From the NCBI GenBank assembly GCA_964058845.1, contig CAXKVR010000195.1:248001-312000 (forward strand): a stretch of 64,000 nucleotides of DNA, read 5' to 3'. A program made the translations under genes and the position numbers. The notes under the pieces are model-generated. The model did no database searches, had not been told where the DNA came from, and saw nothing but the letters and a program-made list of their open reading frames with translations. This document shows, piece after piece, positions 9,650 to 21,081 of this stretch. This DNA comes from Carex sylvatica (Eukaryota > Streptophyta > Magnoliopsida > Poales > Cyperaceae). The first letter of the stretch is position 1, and each line of letters starts with the position of its first letter.

Positions 9650-12600
9650 TAGAGTGCCCCCAAACACCTTCAATTAGAGTGTTGTATTAGGATTGTAAAC
9701 GCCTTTTTATCTTGCCATATAGAGGCACGACGAGAGTGCTCCAAACACATTCAATTGGACTGTTGTATTAGGGTTGCGAATGCCCTCTAATCTTAACATA
9801 TAGAGACACTACAAGAGTGCCCCAAACACCTTCAATTGGAGTGTTGTATTAAGGTTGCAACTGACCTCTTCTCTTGCCATCTGGAAACATTACTTGAGTG
9901 CTCTAAACACCTTCAATTGGAGTGTTTTATTAGGGTCGAAAATGCCCTTTTATCTTGCCATATAGTGACACTACCAGAGTGCTCCAAATACCATTAATTG
10001 GGGTGTTGTATTAGGGTTGTTAATGCCCTATTATCTTGCCATAAAGAGACACTACTAGAGTGTAATACCTTCAAATTGTGCGTTGTATTAGGGTTGTAAA
10101 TGTCCTATTATCTTACCACATAGAGACACGACTAGAGTACACCAAACACCTATAATTGGATTGTTGTATTAGTGTTGTAAATGCCATATTCTCTTGCCAT
10201 TGAGAGCCACTACTAGATTTCTCTAAACACCATTAATTGGATTATTGTATTATTAGGGTTGTAAATGCCATATTATCTTGCCATCTGGGGACACTACTAG
10301 AGTGCACCACACACCTTCAATTTGAGTGTTGTATTAGGGTTGTAAATGCCGTATTATCTTGCCATATAGAGACACTACTACCGTGCTCCAAACACCTACA
10401 ATTTGAGTGTTGTATTGGGTCTGTAAACGTCCTTTTATCTTTCCATATCGAGACATGACTAGAGTGCTCCAACCACCTTGAATTGGAGTGTTGTATTAGG
10501 GTTGTAAATGCCCTATCATCTTTCCATCTAGAGACACAACTCGTGTGCTCCAAACACCATCAATTGGAGTGTTGTATTAGGGTCGTAAATGCCATATTAT
10601 ATTGCCATCTGGGAACACTACTAGAGTGCTCCAAACACCTTCAATTGGATTGTTTTATTTGCGTTGTACATGAAATATTATCTTGACATATAGAGACACT
10701 AATAGAGTGCTCCAAACACCTTCAATTGGTGTGTTGTATTAGGGTTGTAAATTTCCTATTATCCTGTCATATGGAGACACTAGAGTGCTCCAAACTCCTT
10801 CAATTGGAGTGTTGCATTAGGGTTATAAACGCCCTTTTATCTTGCCATATTTAGACACGACTAGATTGCTCCAAACAACTTCAATTGGAGTGTTGTATTA
10901 GGGTTGTAAAAGCCATATTAGGTTGCCATGTAGAGACATTACCAGAGTGCTCCAAATACCTCGAATTGGAGTGTTGTATTACGGTTGTTAACGCCATTTT
11001 ATCTTGCTATATAGAGACACTACTAGAGTGCTCCAAACACCTTCATTTGGAGTGTCGTGCTAGGTTTGTAAATTTCCTATTACCTTGTCATATAGAGACA
11101 CGACAAGATTGCGCCAAACACGTTCAATTGGAGTATTGTATTAGGGCTGCAAATGCCCTATTGTCTTGTCAAATGGAACACTACTAGAGTACTTGAAACA
11201 CCTTCAATTCGAGTGTTGTATTAGCGTCGCAAATACCCTATTATCTTGCCATATAGAGACACTACTAGATTGCTCCAAAGATCTTTAATTAGATTGTTGT
11301 ATTAGTGTTGTAAAAGCCCTATTATCTTGCCATTGAGAGCTAATACTAGATATCGCTAAACACCATTAATTGGATTATTGTATTAGCATTTTAAATGCCT
11401 AATTATCTTGCTCTATAGAGACAGTACTAGAGTTCTCCAAACACTTTCAATTAGAGTGTTGTATGAGGGTTGTAAATACCATATTATCTTGCCATCTGGG
11501 GACACTACTAGAGTGCACCACACACCTTCAATTTGAGTGTTGTATTAGGGTTGTAATTGCCGTATTATCTTGCCTTGTAGAGACACTACTACCGTGCTCC
11601 AAACACCATCAATTGGAGTGTTGTATTAGGGTCGTAAATGCCATATTATATTGCCATCTGGAAACACTACTAGAGTGCTCCAAACAACTTCAATTGGATT
11701 GTTGTATTTGCATTGTAAATGACATATTATCTTGACATATAGAGACACTAATAGAGTGCTCCAAACAACTTCAATTGGAGTGTTGTATTAGGGTTGTAAA
11801 TTTCCTATTATATTGTCATATAGAGACACTACTAGAGTGCTCCAAACACCTTCAATTGGAGTGTTGCATTAGAGTTGTAAATGCCCTTTTATCTTGCCAA
11901 ATCGAGACACGACTAGATTGCTCCGAACACCTTCATTTGGAGTGTTGTATTAGGGTTGTAAAAGCCACATTAGCTTGCCATATAGAGACATTACCAGAGT
12001 GCTCCAAATACCTTGAATTGGAGTGTTGTATTACGGTTGTTAACGCCATTTTATCTTGCTATATAGAGACACTACTAGAGTGCTCCAAACACCTTCATTT
12101 GGAGTGTCGTGCTAGGTTTGTAAATTTCCTATTACCTTGTCATATAGAGACACGACTAGATTGCGCCAAACACCTTCAATTGGAGTATTGTATTAGGGCT
12201 GCAAATGCCCTATTGTCTTGTCAAATGGAACACTACTAGAGTACTTGAAACACCTTCAATTCGAGTGTTGTATTAGGGTCGCAAAGACCCTATTATCTTG
12301 CCATATAGAGACACTACTAGATTGCTCCAAAGGTCTTTAATTAGATTGTTGTATTAGTGTTGTAGAAGCCCTATTATCTTGCCATTGAGAGCTACTACTA
12401 GATATCGCTAAACACCATCAATTGGATTATTGTATTAGCATTGTAAATGCCCAATTATCTTGCTCTATAGAGACACTACTATAGTTCTCCAAACACTTTC
12501 AATTAGTGTGTTGTATTAGGGTTGTAAATGCCATATTATCTTTCCATCTGGGGACACTACTAGAGTGCACCACACACTTTCAATTTGAGTGTTGTATTAG

Positions 12601-14564
12601 GGTTGTAAATGCTGTATTATCTTGCCTTGTAGAGACACTACTACCGTCCTCCAAACACCTACAATTTGAGTGTTGTATTGGGTCTGTAAACGTCCTTTTA
12701 TCTTTCCATATCGAGACATGACTAGAGTGCTCCAACCACCTTGAATTGGAGTGTTGTATTAGGGTTGTAAATGCTCTATTATCTTGCCATCTTGAGACAC
12801 AAGTCGTGTGCTCCAAACACCGTCAATTGGAGTGTTGTATTAGGGCCGTAAATGCCATATTATATTGCCATCTGGGAACACTACTAGAGTGCTCCAAACA
12901 CCTTCAATTGGATTGTTGTATTTGCGTTGTAAATGACATATTATCTTGACATATAGAGACACTAATAGAGTGCTCCAAACACCTTCAATTGGTGTGCTGT
13001 ATTAGGGTTGTAAATTTCCTATTATCCTGTCATATGGAGACACTACTAGAGTGCAACAAACACCTTCAATTGGAGTGTTGTATTAGCGTTGTAAACGCCC
13101 TTTTATCTTGCCATATAGAGACACGACTAGATTGCGCCAAACACCTTCAATTGGAGTGTTGTATTAAGGCTGCAAATGCCCTATTATCTTATCGAATGGA
13201 ATTGTATTAGGGTCGCAAATACCCTATTATCCTGCCATATAGGGACACTACTAGATTGCTCCAAAGATCTTTAATTAGATTGTTGTATTAGCGTTGTAAA
13301 AGGCCGATTATCTTGCCACTGAGAGCTACTACAATTTGAGTGTTGTATTGGGTCTGTAAACGCCCTTTTACCTTTCCATATCGAGACATGACTAGAGTGC
13401 TCCAACCACCTGGAATTGGAGTGTTGTATTAGGGTTGTAAATGCCCTATTATCATGTCATATGGAGACACTATTAGAGTGCTCCAAACACCTTCTATTGG
13501 AGTGTTGCATTTGGGTTGTAAATGCCCTTTTATCTTGCCATATCGAGACACGACTAGATTGCTCCAAACACCTTCAATTGGAGTGTTGTATTAGGGTTGT
13601 AAAAGCCATATTAGCTTGCCATATGGAGACATTACCAGAGTGCTCCAAATACCTTGAATTGGAGTGTTGTATTACAGTTGTTAACTCCCTTTTATCTTGC
13701 CATATAGAGACACTACTAGAGTGCAACAAACACCTTCAATTGGAGTGTTGTATTAGGGTCGTAAATGCCATATTATGTTGCCATCTTGGAACACTATTAG
13801 AGTGCTCCAAACACCTTCAATTGGATTGTTGTATTTGCGTTGTAAATGACATATTATCTTGACATATAGAGACACTAATAGAGTGCTCCAAACACCTTCA
13901 ATTGGTGTGTTGTATAAGCGTTGTAAATTTCCTATTATCTTGTCATATGGAGACACTACTAGAGTGCTCCAAACACCTTCAATTGGAGTGTTGCATTAGG
14001 GTTGTAAATGCCCTTTTATCTTGCCATATCGAGACACGACTAGATTGCTCCGAACACCTTCATTTGGAGTGTTGTATTAGGGTTGTAAATGCCCTATTAT
14101 CTTGCTATCTAGAGACACAACTCGTGTGCTCCAAACACTATCAATTGGAGTGTTGTATTAGGGTTGTAAATGCCATATTATATTGCCATATGGGAACACT
14201 ACTAGAGTGCTCCAAACAGCTTCAATTGAATTGTTGTATTTGCGTTGTAAATGACATATTATCTTGACATAGAGAGGCATTAATAGAGTGCTCCAAACAA
14301 CTTCAATTGGAGTGTTGTATTAGGGTTGTAAATTTTCTATTATCTTGTCATATGGAGACACTACTAGAGTGCTCCAAACACATTCAATTGGAGTGTTGCA
14401 TTAGAGTTGTAAATGCCCTTTTATCTTGCCATATCGAGACACGACTAGATTGCTCCGAACACCTTCATTTGGAGTGTTGTATTAGGATTGTAAAAGCCAT
14501 ATTACCTTGCCATATAGAGACAGTACCAGAGTGCTCCAAATATCTTGAATTGGAGTGTTGTATT
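9650..14564 (+). repeat. 81-bp satellite, main plus-orientation array
   Basis: About 60 monomers. The period was counted from the word GTGTTGTATT at 10326, 10407 and 10488, exactly 81 bp each. Each monomer carries CTCCAAACACC, TTCAATTGGAGTG, TTGTATTAGGGTTGTAA, a CTATTATCTTGCCATAT stretch, then AGAGACACTACTAGAGTG. Variant blocks recur about 1,049-1,052 bp apart (for example 10885-11187 against 11937-12239), near 13 monomers, which is a higher-order repeat. Because 81 is 27 codons, long open frames of repeated 'CCIRVVNA' and 'HIETLLECSKH' arise on both strands. These are a by-product of the period, and I do not call them genes. Confidence 0.95.
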
Positions 14565-15215
14565 TGTTAGATATTTATGTTATTATATATATATATAAAA
14601 ATATAAAACTCATAATTTAGAGTCGGCAAAAATTAATTGGTCAAATATAGTGGCTTCAAGATCATTCCTTATAACAAGCTGGCATTCAAAGTATTTGATC
14701 AAATATATAGTTGGCACATGTGAATAGAAATTTTTTAGTCAAATATTGTGGGCTTCAAGTAAATTCATTGCAACAAGTCGGCACAAGTTAAAGTCAGTAC
14801 ATGTAAAAACCGACTTTAGATGATTATAAATATAACATAGGTCTTAAGTGTCAGAACAATTTTTAAGAAATACATACTACTCATTCCGCATAAAATTCTC
14901 CACTATTTATACGTCTCCAAAACCATATATAAAATATATACACATATCATTATTCAACATATTGCTGGATATCAAGGAGTTATTGTCAGTTGCTTCCAAG
15001 GTCGTGCCCCAAGAAGCAACAAATCCGGATAATCTTGGTTGCGGTTCCAAGTCTTGCACGGTAGAGACGGAATTCGCTTAAGGACAGTGCTTTGCACGAT
15101 CCGGGTAACAAAGTTTCATTATAATATATTTTCTATTATTATTATCCAATTTATTTCTGTTTTGAAAGTTCGATCGATTTATTCTTGTTTTATAGTTGAA
15201 TATATATTTCAAACA
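14565..15215 (+). mobile_element. Solo LTR (copia-like) inserted in the satellite
   Basis: It starts TGTTAGATATTTATG and ends ATATATTTCAAACA, the TG...CA rule with short inverted ends. It is flanked by the perfect 5-bp duplication GTATT (14560-14564 and 15216-15220). Removing the 651-bp element and one GTATT restores an ordinary satellite monomer (GTGTTGTATT followed by ACGGTTGTAA). No internal region or second LTR is present, so it is a solo LTR left by recombination between two LTRs. It has AT-rich upstream sequence and a TATAAATATAAC word at 14825. Confidence 0.85.
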
Positions 15216-15709
15216 GTATTACGGTTGTAAACGCCCTTTTATCTTGCTATATAGAGACACTACTAGAGTGCTTCAAACACCTTCATTTGGAGTGTCGTGT
15301 TAGGTTTGTAAATTTTCTATTATCTTGTCTTATGGAGACACTACTAGAGTGCAATAAACACCTTCAATTGGAGTGTCGTATTAGGGTTGTAAACGCCATT
15401 TTATCTTGCCATATAGAGACACTACTATCGTGCTCCAAACACCTACAATTTGAGTGTTGTATTGGGTCTGTAAACGCCCTTTTATCTTTCCATATCGAGA
15501 CATGACTAGAGTGTACCACACACCTTCAATTTGAGTGTTGTATTAGGGTTGTAAACGCCCTATTATCTTGCCTTGTAGAGACACTACTACCGTGCTCCAA
15601 ACACCATCAATTGGAGTGTTGTATTAGGGTCGTAAATGCCATATTATATTGCCATCTGGAAACACTACTAGAGTGCTCCAAACAACTTCAATTGGATTGT
15701 TGCATTAGG
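15216..15709 (+). repeat. 81-bp satellite, segment right of the solo LTR
   Basis: About six more monomers in the same orientation as the main array, interrupted only by the solo LTR. The array stops at about 15709 inside a monomer, after 'GATTGTTGCATTAGGGTCA'. AT-rich DNA of a CACTA remnant follows. Confidence 0.9.
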
Positions 15710-17224
15710 GTCAGTGTTGATGTCTCATATCTAATAATTAAATACAAATTTATTATTTAACCCTTCTAAATGAGGCGATTATTAAACCCTTCTAAATTAA
15801 AAGTATTTTTTTAAGAAAAAATCATTCCTCCACAAAATAAAAAACTTAATAATTTTCTACATAAATAAAAAATCATTCCTTTACAAAATAAAAAATCATA
15901 AAAAACATAAATTTAGAAATCATAAAAAAATATATGTTTAAAAAAAATTTAGAATAGTGTTATATATACAATATTAAAATAATTTTTTGCATAATTTAAA
16001 GTTAGCAATTAAATTGAATTTAGAATAGTGTACCTCAATTAATTTACATATTCTTCATCTTGATGATCATCTCGTAAATAACTTTCATCGTCAATATCAT
16101 GGTTTCTCAATTCATTAGATGGCACGCCAATAGAGAATGAAGGTGTTTCTTCAAAATAATTGAACTCTTCATCGTCAACCACATCATGAATGTCCACTAT
16201 ACGTTTTTTACCATGAATGACAATATGGTGCTTACTATTGAGGGAGTCCTCAACATAGAAGATTTGAGTGGCTTGACTGGCTTGACTGGCAAGTATGAAT
16301 GGATCATTCTTATATCCCAATTTTTTCAAATCCATGATAGTAAAGTCGTACTTATCTACTTGAACACCCCGGCGGTTATCAACCCATTTACATCGAAATA
16401 ACGGAATCTTAAATTTGACATAATCGAGCTCCCATATTTCTTCAATTTGACTATAGTACGAGTTTTTTTGCACGTACCGACCGGGCATCTTTAGATCTGG
16501 AGAATTCTTCCGAAATAGCTACTAGCGTTACACCACTACTTTGATTAGTGCTTTTTCCATCTTGTTTTATTGTGTAAAAAGTGTACCCATTGATATCATA
16601 TGCTTGGTACGTATTCACAATAATAGTTGGTCTTCTTGCTAACCATTTTATAGATTTATCTACCAATTCTTCCACACTTTGTCGAATAACTCTGTTTTTG
16701 ATCCATTCAGCAAACTTACTATTATGTTCATTCGTAATCCACAAGTCTCGTTTGTTTATGAAACATAACGGAGAGAAACACTGACTCTTTCATTAAAAAA
16801 ACAGTCAATGTAGAGTTATACTATCAACACTGACCCTTTTATTAAAAAAATAGTCACTGTAGGACGAGGCAACACTGATCCTTCCTTTAAGACAACAGTC
16901 AGTGTTGGTATACTGCTCAACACTGACTGTTTTTTTAAAAAACAGTCACTGTAGGGGTTGCAACACTGACTGTTTTTTTAATAAAAGGGTCGGTGTTGGT
17001 GTACTACTCAACACTGACTGCTTTTTAATAAAAGGGTCGGTGTAGGTTGTGATCAACACTTACGGTTAAAAAAAAACAGTCAATGTTGATTCACTGACGA
17101 TTGTTTACAATTGAACAGTCAGTGTTGAAATTCTTCTTATTTATGATTTTGCCACGCAGTCTCTATACTGACTGTGACATGTTAAAACCATCAGTGATTG
17201 AGGGTCAAGTTTTTTGTACTAGTG
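15710..17224 (-). mobile_element. Deleted CACTA (En/Spm-type) element
   Basis: The minus-strand end at 17224 begins CACTAGTACAAAAA, a classical CACTA terminus. From 17220 back to about 16785 lie degenerate subterminal repeats built on ACACTGACTGTTTTTTTAA and CAGTCAGTGTTG, in both orientations. These are followed directly by only the last part of a transposase (16039-16744). The region that should carry most of the transposase is missing. The opposite CACTA terminus was not found left of 16039, where 15710-16038 is AT-rich and featureless. So the element is internally deleted and truncated. Confidence 0.8.
16039..16744 (-). pseudogene. CACTA transposase C-terminal part (DUF4216), frameshifted
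   Basis: 16744-16495 (minus strand) encodes 'WITNEHNSKFAEWIKNRV', 'YQAYDINGYTFYTIKQDGK' and 'SSGVTLVAISEEF'. A second frame from about 16480 to 16039 continues with 'SQIEEIWELDYVKFKIPLF', 'CKWVDNRRGVQVDKYDF' and 'LGYKNDPFILASQA', then 'IFYVEDS' and an acidic tail. Together these match the DUF4216 region that follows the transposase core in plant CACTA proteins. The two halves are in different frames, so a frameshift lies at about 16475-16500. The catalytic transposase core upstream is absent. The protein cannot work. Confidence 0.85.
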
Positions 17225-17228
17225 TAAT

Positions 17229-17351
17229 CAGTTCACTGGGGATTTGGACTTGGTAAAGACCAAGTCAATGTTAGAACTTGCAAAACTTGTGTTAAGCACT
17301 GCACCTCTGTTAGAGAAATTCCATGTCACTAAGGTAGTTGATGACATGTAG
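17229..17351 (+). pseudogene. Possible F-box/LRR (FBD-like) gene fragment
   Basis: A 40-codon open stretch reads 'SMLELAKLVLSTAPLLEKF' and then 'HVTKVVDDM' before a stop. This looks like the C-terminal FBD/LRR part of plant F-box proteins ('LAK.LL..AP.LEK'). It starts five bases after the CACTA end and has no start codon or F-box nearby. The match is short and could be chance. The rest of 17352-17757 holds a roughly 50-bp imperfect tandem duplication around 'TGTCTTTCTGACACTAA' (17600-17675) and nothing else I recognise. Confidence 0.25.
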
Positions 17352-17757
17352 TTTTTTATGAGCTCAAGTTGTTCCCCAAGTTATCAGAGAAGTGTAAAAT
17401 CGTTCTTCTAAGGCTTTTAGGGGCAATCATGAGGGGAGCGGTGGTGAACTGGTGATGAAGAGAGCAATGGTAATGAGCATGAATAGTGTTCCCTTATGCT
17501 AGCTCCAGTAGTATGAAACTTTTGTGGTGGCATTTTGATAAATGTCTCTTTATGTCTTAGTATGATAGATTTTTGGATTTAATTAATCTCTGGCACTTCG
17601 TTGTCTTTCTGACACTAACGATCAGATTATATTGAATCAATGGCACTTGATTGTCTTTCTGACACTAATGGATCTGAAGTGATTGATATAATCTTCAGTA
17701 CATATACTATCGTCGCTAGCTTGGCATTATTTCTAGTTTCGGCAGCTTCTCTTTTTC

Positions 17758-18023
17758 TGTTATACATTATTGTTATTACTATTATAAAATAAATTTATAT
17801 TATGGATGTTCATTTGAAACTCTTCACTAATTGTATCAAAACTTCTCCTTAATGAAATATATTTCATATCCTCATATTTATCAATGGAATTAAATTAGTT
17901 AGCTTGTTATTTACATTTTCTATATATAAATAGAGGATTGTAAGCTTGTATTATGTACACACATCAAAAGCATATGAATAAAATACATTCTCAATATCTT
18001 GTTTACTTTATCTTTATTTTACA
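17758..18023 (+). mobile_element. Copia-type LTR (probable)
   Basis: A 266-bp segment starts TGTTATAC and ends TTTATTTTACA. It carries a TATATATAAATAGAGG box (17921-17936) about 100 bp before its end and is followed by ACACGTTATTAGCACGA. That TATA-to-'ACACGTTAT.AGCACG' arrangement is familiar from Hopscotch/Retrofit-like copia LTR and leader junctions. The left edge is a best guess and no second LTR was found. Confidence 0.45.
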
Positions 18024-18940
18024 ACACGTTATTAGCACGAATTGCTCGGAAGTTGCAAAGTTATTTCACAAGTAATTTGTATGATTAATTATTATATCTT
18101 TTATGAATTTAAATTTAATTTAATTTTTTTATTATATTTTTTTTAGTTTATAAGAATTATTCCTTGAAGTGAATGATGGAATAATAACTTTTTAAATTTT
18201 TTATTATATTTGTTTTAGTTTATAAGAATTATTTTTTGAAGTGAATAATGGAATAATAATTTGAAATTATTATTAAAACTAAATGTTTATCAAGAACCGA
18301 AGTTTGTATTATCTGAATATAATAATAAGAGTAATAATTATCACAACTAAAAGTTGCTCAGGAACCCGATGTTTGTATTATCCGAATAAAATAATAACTT
18401 GAAGTTATTATTAGAACTATTTTTCTGTGCAGCTGTTTCGGTCTCAGTTTCGGCCTTGGTCGAACATATTTTTGCGCAGCAGTTTTGGCCTTAGCCGAAC
18501 ATACTGTTTTTAGCACTTTATGCTTCGGCCAGGAACTGTTTCTTTTTAGAACCTGAAGTTCTTTTAGAAATTTTAGTATAAAATTAATATAATAACGATA
18601 AGTTATTATAGGCCACTGGATTAATGATAATCTGAAATTATTCCAAATTAAAAATCTTAAATTTTATTAGAAATTTTCATATAAAATCAATATAATAACT
18701 AGAAGTTATTATAAGTCATTGAATGAAAATATAACATGAAGTTATTTCAAATTAAAATTATACAATTGCACAGTCAAACAATTTAATAATAAAAAATTAT
18801 TAAATAAATATTTTATTATAACGTTATTACTATATTTAAATTTATTTATTTATTCAATTTATATATTCTTTTATTTACATTTATTTATATCCCTTTTCAT
18901 TTATAAATATACATTACACCTATACTTTAATTAGACGCAG
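18024..18940 (+). mobile_element. Leader remnant of the copia element, with local repeats
   Basis: AT-rich sequence downstream of the LTR. It has an imperfect tandem pair of 72-bp period (AGTTTATAAGAATTATT at 18145 and 18217) and repeated GAAGTTATTATTAGAACTA-like words. A TTTCGGCC-rich stretch sits at 18435-18535. No gag or pol is recognisable. An open frame at 18947-19231 (94 codons) matches nothing I know. Confidence 0.35.
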
Positions 18941-19560
18941 AGTTCCATGAAAATACTACTAAAACTATTTCAATTGACATTCCTTTTGAAAAAAGTTTCA
19001 ATTGATTTTCCATACATTACGGCTATGATTGGAATTTCCATACAAGAAACAGAAGATAAAACAATTCAAATACAAACACAATTAACAATTCTAATTATAA
19101 CAAAAGTTCTTACTAAATGTATACATCCAACTAACGAATGTTCTCCAAGCCAAAACGAAAGATCTCATAATTATTTCCAGGTCTCTGATAAAATTATTAA
19201 ATTCAAAACCTTTATTTATTTGTCAGGTTGATGAAATTCAATTTAATTATAGGTACAAAAAATTACCAAATAAAATTCAAACCCACATATCAAACGTACA
19301 CAGAACAAGTCACATTTAACATTTCCGAAGCAAGCACACTATCATCATTTCATATTATTTTTTAGTTATAATGCTCATTAGTCCACATAAAAATAAATAA
19401 ATAAACAACAAATTTATAACATCTAAAACCAAACAACTACATGCATAAATTTACAATAAATATAGCCAATAACCTTTTGTACATAAGCCCACCAAATTGC
19501 CCTCTCAGAGTACTAGTACCCAAATTAAAAAAAGGAGACAGTAAAATGTCATCTTACTAA
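18941..19560. other. AT-rich intergenic, no gene recognised
   Basis: No conserved protein motif, RNA gene or transposon end seen. Its right half would be the 3' flank of the minus-strand gene remnant ending at 19561. Confidence 0.5.
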
Positions 19561-20661
19561 TTAATTTTGCTTCAAGAGGATAACTTGCTTCCGGGAACGA
19601 CGGCAGAAGCGGTCAAAACAAAGGGACAGACTTGGCCAGTCGGAATCAGAGGCGACAAAATCTTCAAGCCAATTCAGTAAGATCACTTCTTGATCCTCAC
19701 TTTGAAGGCCACTAATCAGCTCTTCTAGTGCATGTTCGGTTTCATACCTTTCGGGCCCGGAAACAGCCGGAGAAGTGATACCATTGCTTACGTAACAGAG
19801 CACAGGTAATCATAGCGCCAGGATGCCGAATTGGACTTCACGTGCAGAGTACCAGTCACCGCGTTCTAGCTCCCGAATTAATATAACTGAAAAAAGCAAT
19901 ATATTCATGGAAAATCTTTAGCAAATTATATTGCTAACATATATAATGTCACGAAAAAGCTGAACTAACGGACCGACATGCATGTGCATGAATCTGTATG
20001 AAAAAAATTCAGTTTGCATTTACATGTTGATATAATTAGTACAAATGGAATGCAATAACAACAACATTACAATTTTAAAATTACACCTTCATGGCATGCG
20101 AAAGTTCCAGTGAACAAAAGTACCTGTTATCTTCACAATAGGCGCCTGAACTCGTGGATGAGCAGTAAGCACAAGCGAAGCTAAGCCCGATGAAAAAGCC
20201 CATCGCACAATACCCTCAGAAGCACCTGCACAATCACACAACTTTCTGGTGATCCACAACAATTCATGTGCCAGCTTCTCTGCCTCACCCCACTCAAAGG
20301 CTCCAATTCTTGGCCCCGTAATTATAGCATGTCTCTGAGGCTTGTAACTTCGCTGCCAACCATTTGCCTCAAAAGATGGTATGAAGCCATTGAGGCAGAG
20401 GCGAAATCCCTCGTAGAGGCGGCGGGGACCAGGAGGGAGAAGGTGAAGAACTTTTGTGTGCCAATCGGGGGATGATGAGAAAATTGAGCGGTCAGGAGAG
20501 CGGAGGGAGCGGCGGAGGAGGTCACTTGTGCGGGAGAAGGCAGCACCGAGAGAAGAATGGCTCACTTGGAGGAGCGATGGATGACCATGCTGGATGTTCT
20601 CCGAGAGGATGCAATCTGCTGTTGCAAGAACATATTCGTACTTGGAGATGTGGCAGGTATC
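19561..20661 (-). pseudogene. 5'-truncated plant gene remnant (BTB/POZ-family C-terminal part, tentative)
   Basis: Two exons on the minus strand. Exon a runs 20661-20124 with 'YVLATADCILSENIQHG', 'RTSDLLRRSLRSPDRSIF', 'RLYEGFRLCLNGFIPSFE' and 'EKLAHELLWITRKLCD'. A GT donor lies at 20123-20122 and an AG acceptor at 19888-19887, giving a 237-bp intron. Exon b (19886-19561) has 'IRELERGDWYSAREVQFG', then 'LPVLCYVSNGI' and 'DQEVILLNWLEDF', ending 'DSDWPSLSLCFDRFCRRSRK'. Joining keeps frame, which supports the intron. TGA at 19810-19812 interrupts exon b just before 'LPVLCYVSNG'; a TGG-to-TGA change would fit. An in-frame TGA at 20662 also closes the 5' side, and no BTB domain was found upstream. 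The family assignment is from memory and uncertain. The break is clear. Confidence 0.6.
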
Positions 20662-21073
20662 TCATTCAGGGTTTGTAATAATACATGGACAATATTAACA
20701 AAAGGGAATATTTAATACAACATTCAGGTTCATTCAATTATAGTATTTGGTACAAACTATATTCACACTGTGTTGGTTAATTAGTGCTAATTATTAAACT
20801 ATCTTAGTTAATACAACATGCATGTTAATTGAGCACAATCCAAATTAATGTGATAATTAACCAGGATCTAATTTGTAGACGTTACATTCATGCATACAGA
20901 AACTGAAACAAAGTAATTTCCTATGACTAAATTTTGAATGTTCTATGACCAAATTTTGAAGACTTGCATTAATGCATAAAGAAATTACGCCCCAAATTTA
21001 TAAAAAAAAATATATATATATTGATTATTTTTTACTTATAAAAATAAAAATGGGGAAGCTCATCCAAATGTGG
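20662..21073. other. AT-rich intergenic
   Basis: No gene or element end seen. Confidence 0.5.
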
Positions 21074-21081
21074 GTTTTGTT

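Noticed and set aside
10237..14570. Many open frames of 60-154 codons rich in Cys, with repeated 'CCIRVVNA'
   Set aside because: They lie wholly in the 81-bp satellite, occur on both strands, and follow from a period divisible by three. No gene-like start, intron or non-repeat part.
8552..15709. CRISPR-like array
   Set aside because: Repeats are contiguous 81-bp monomers with no unique spacers, in a plant genome.
20266..20678. Plus-strand open frames overlapping the gene remnant
   Set aside because: Antisense shadows of its exon.
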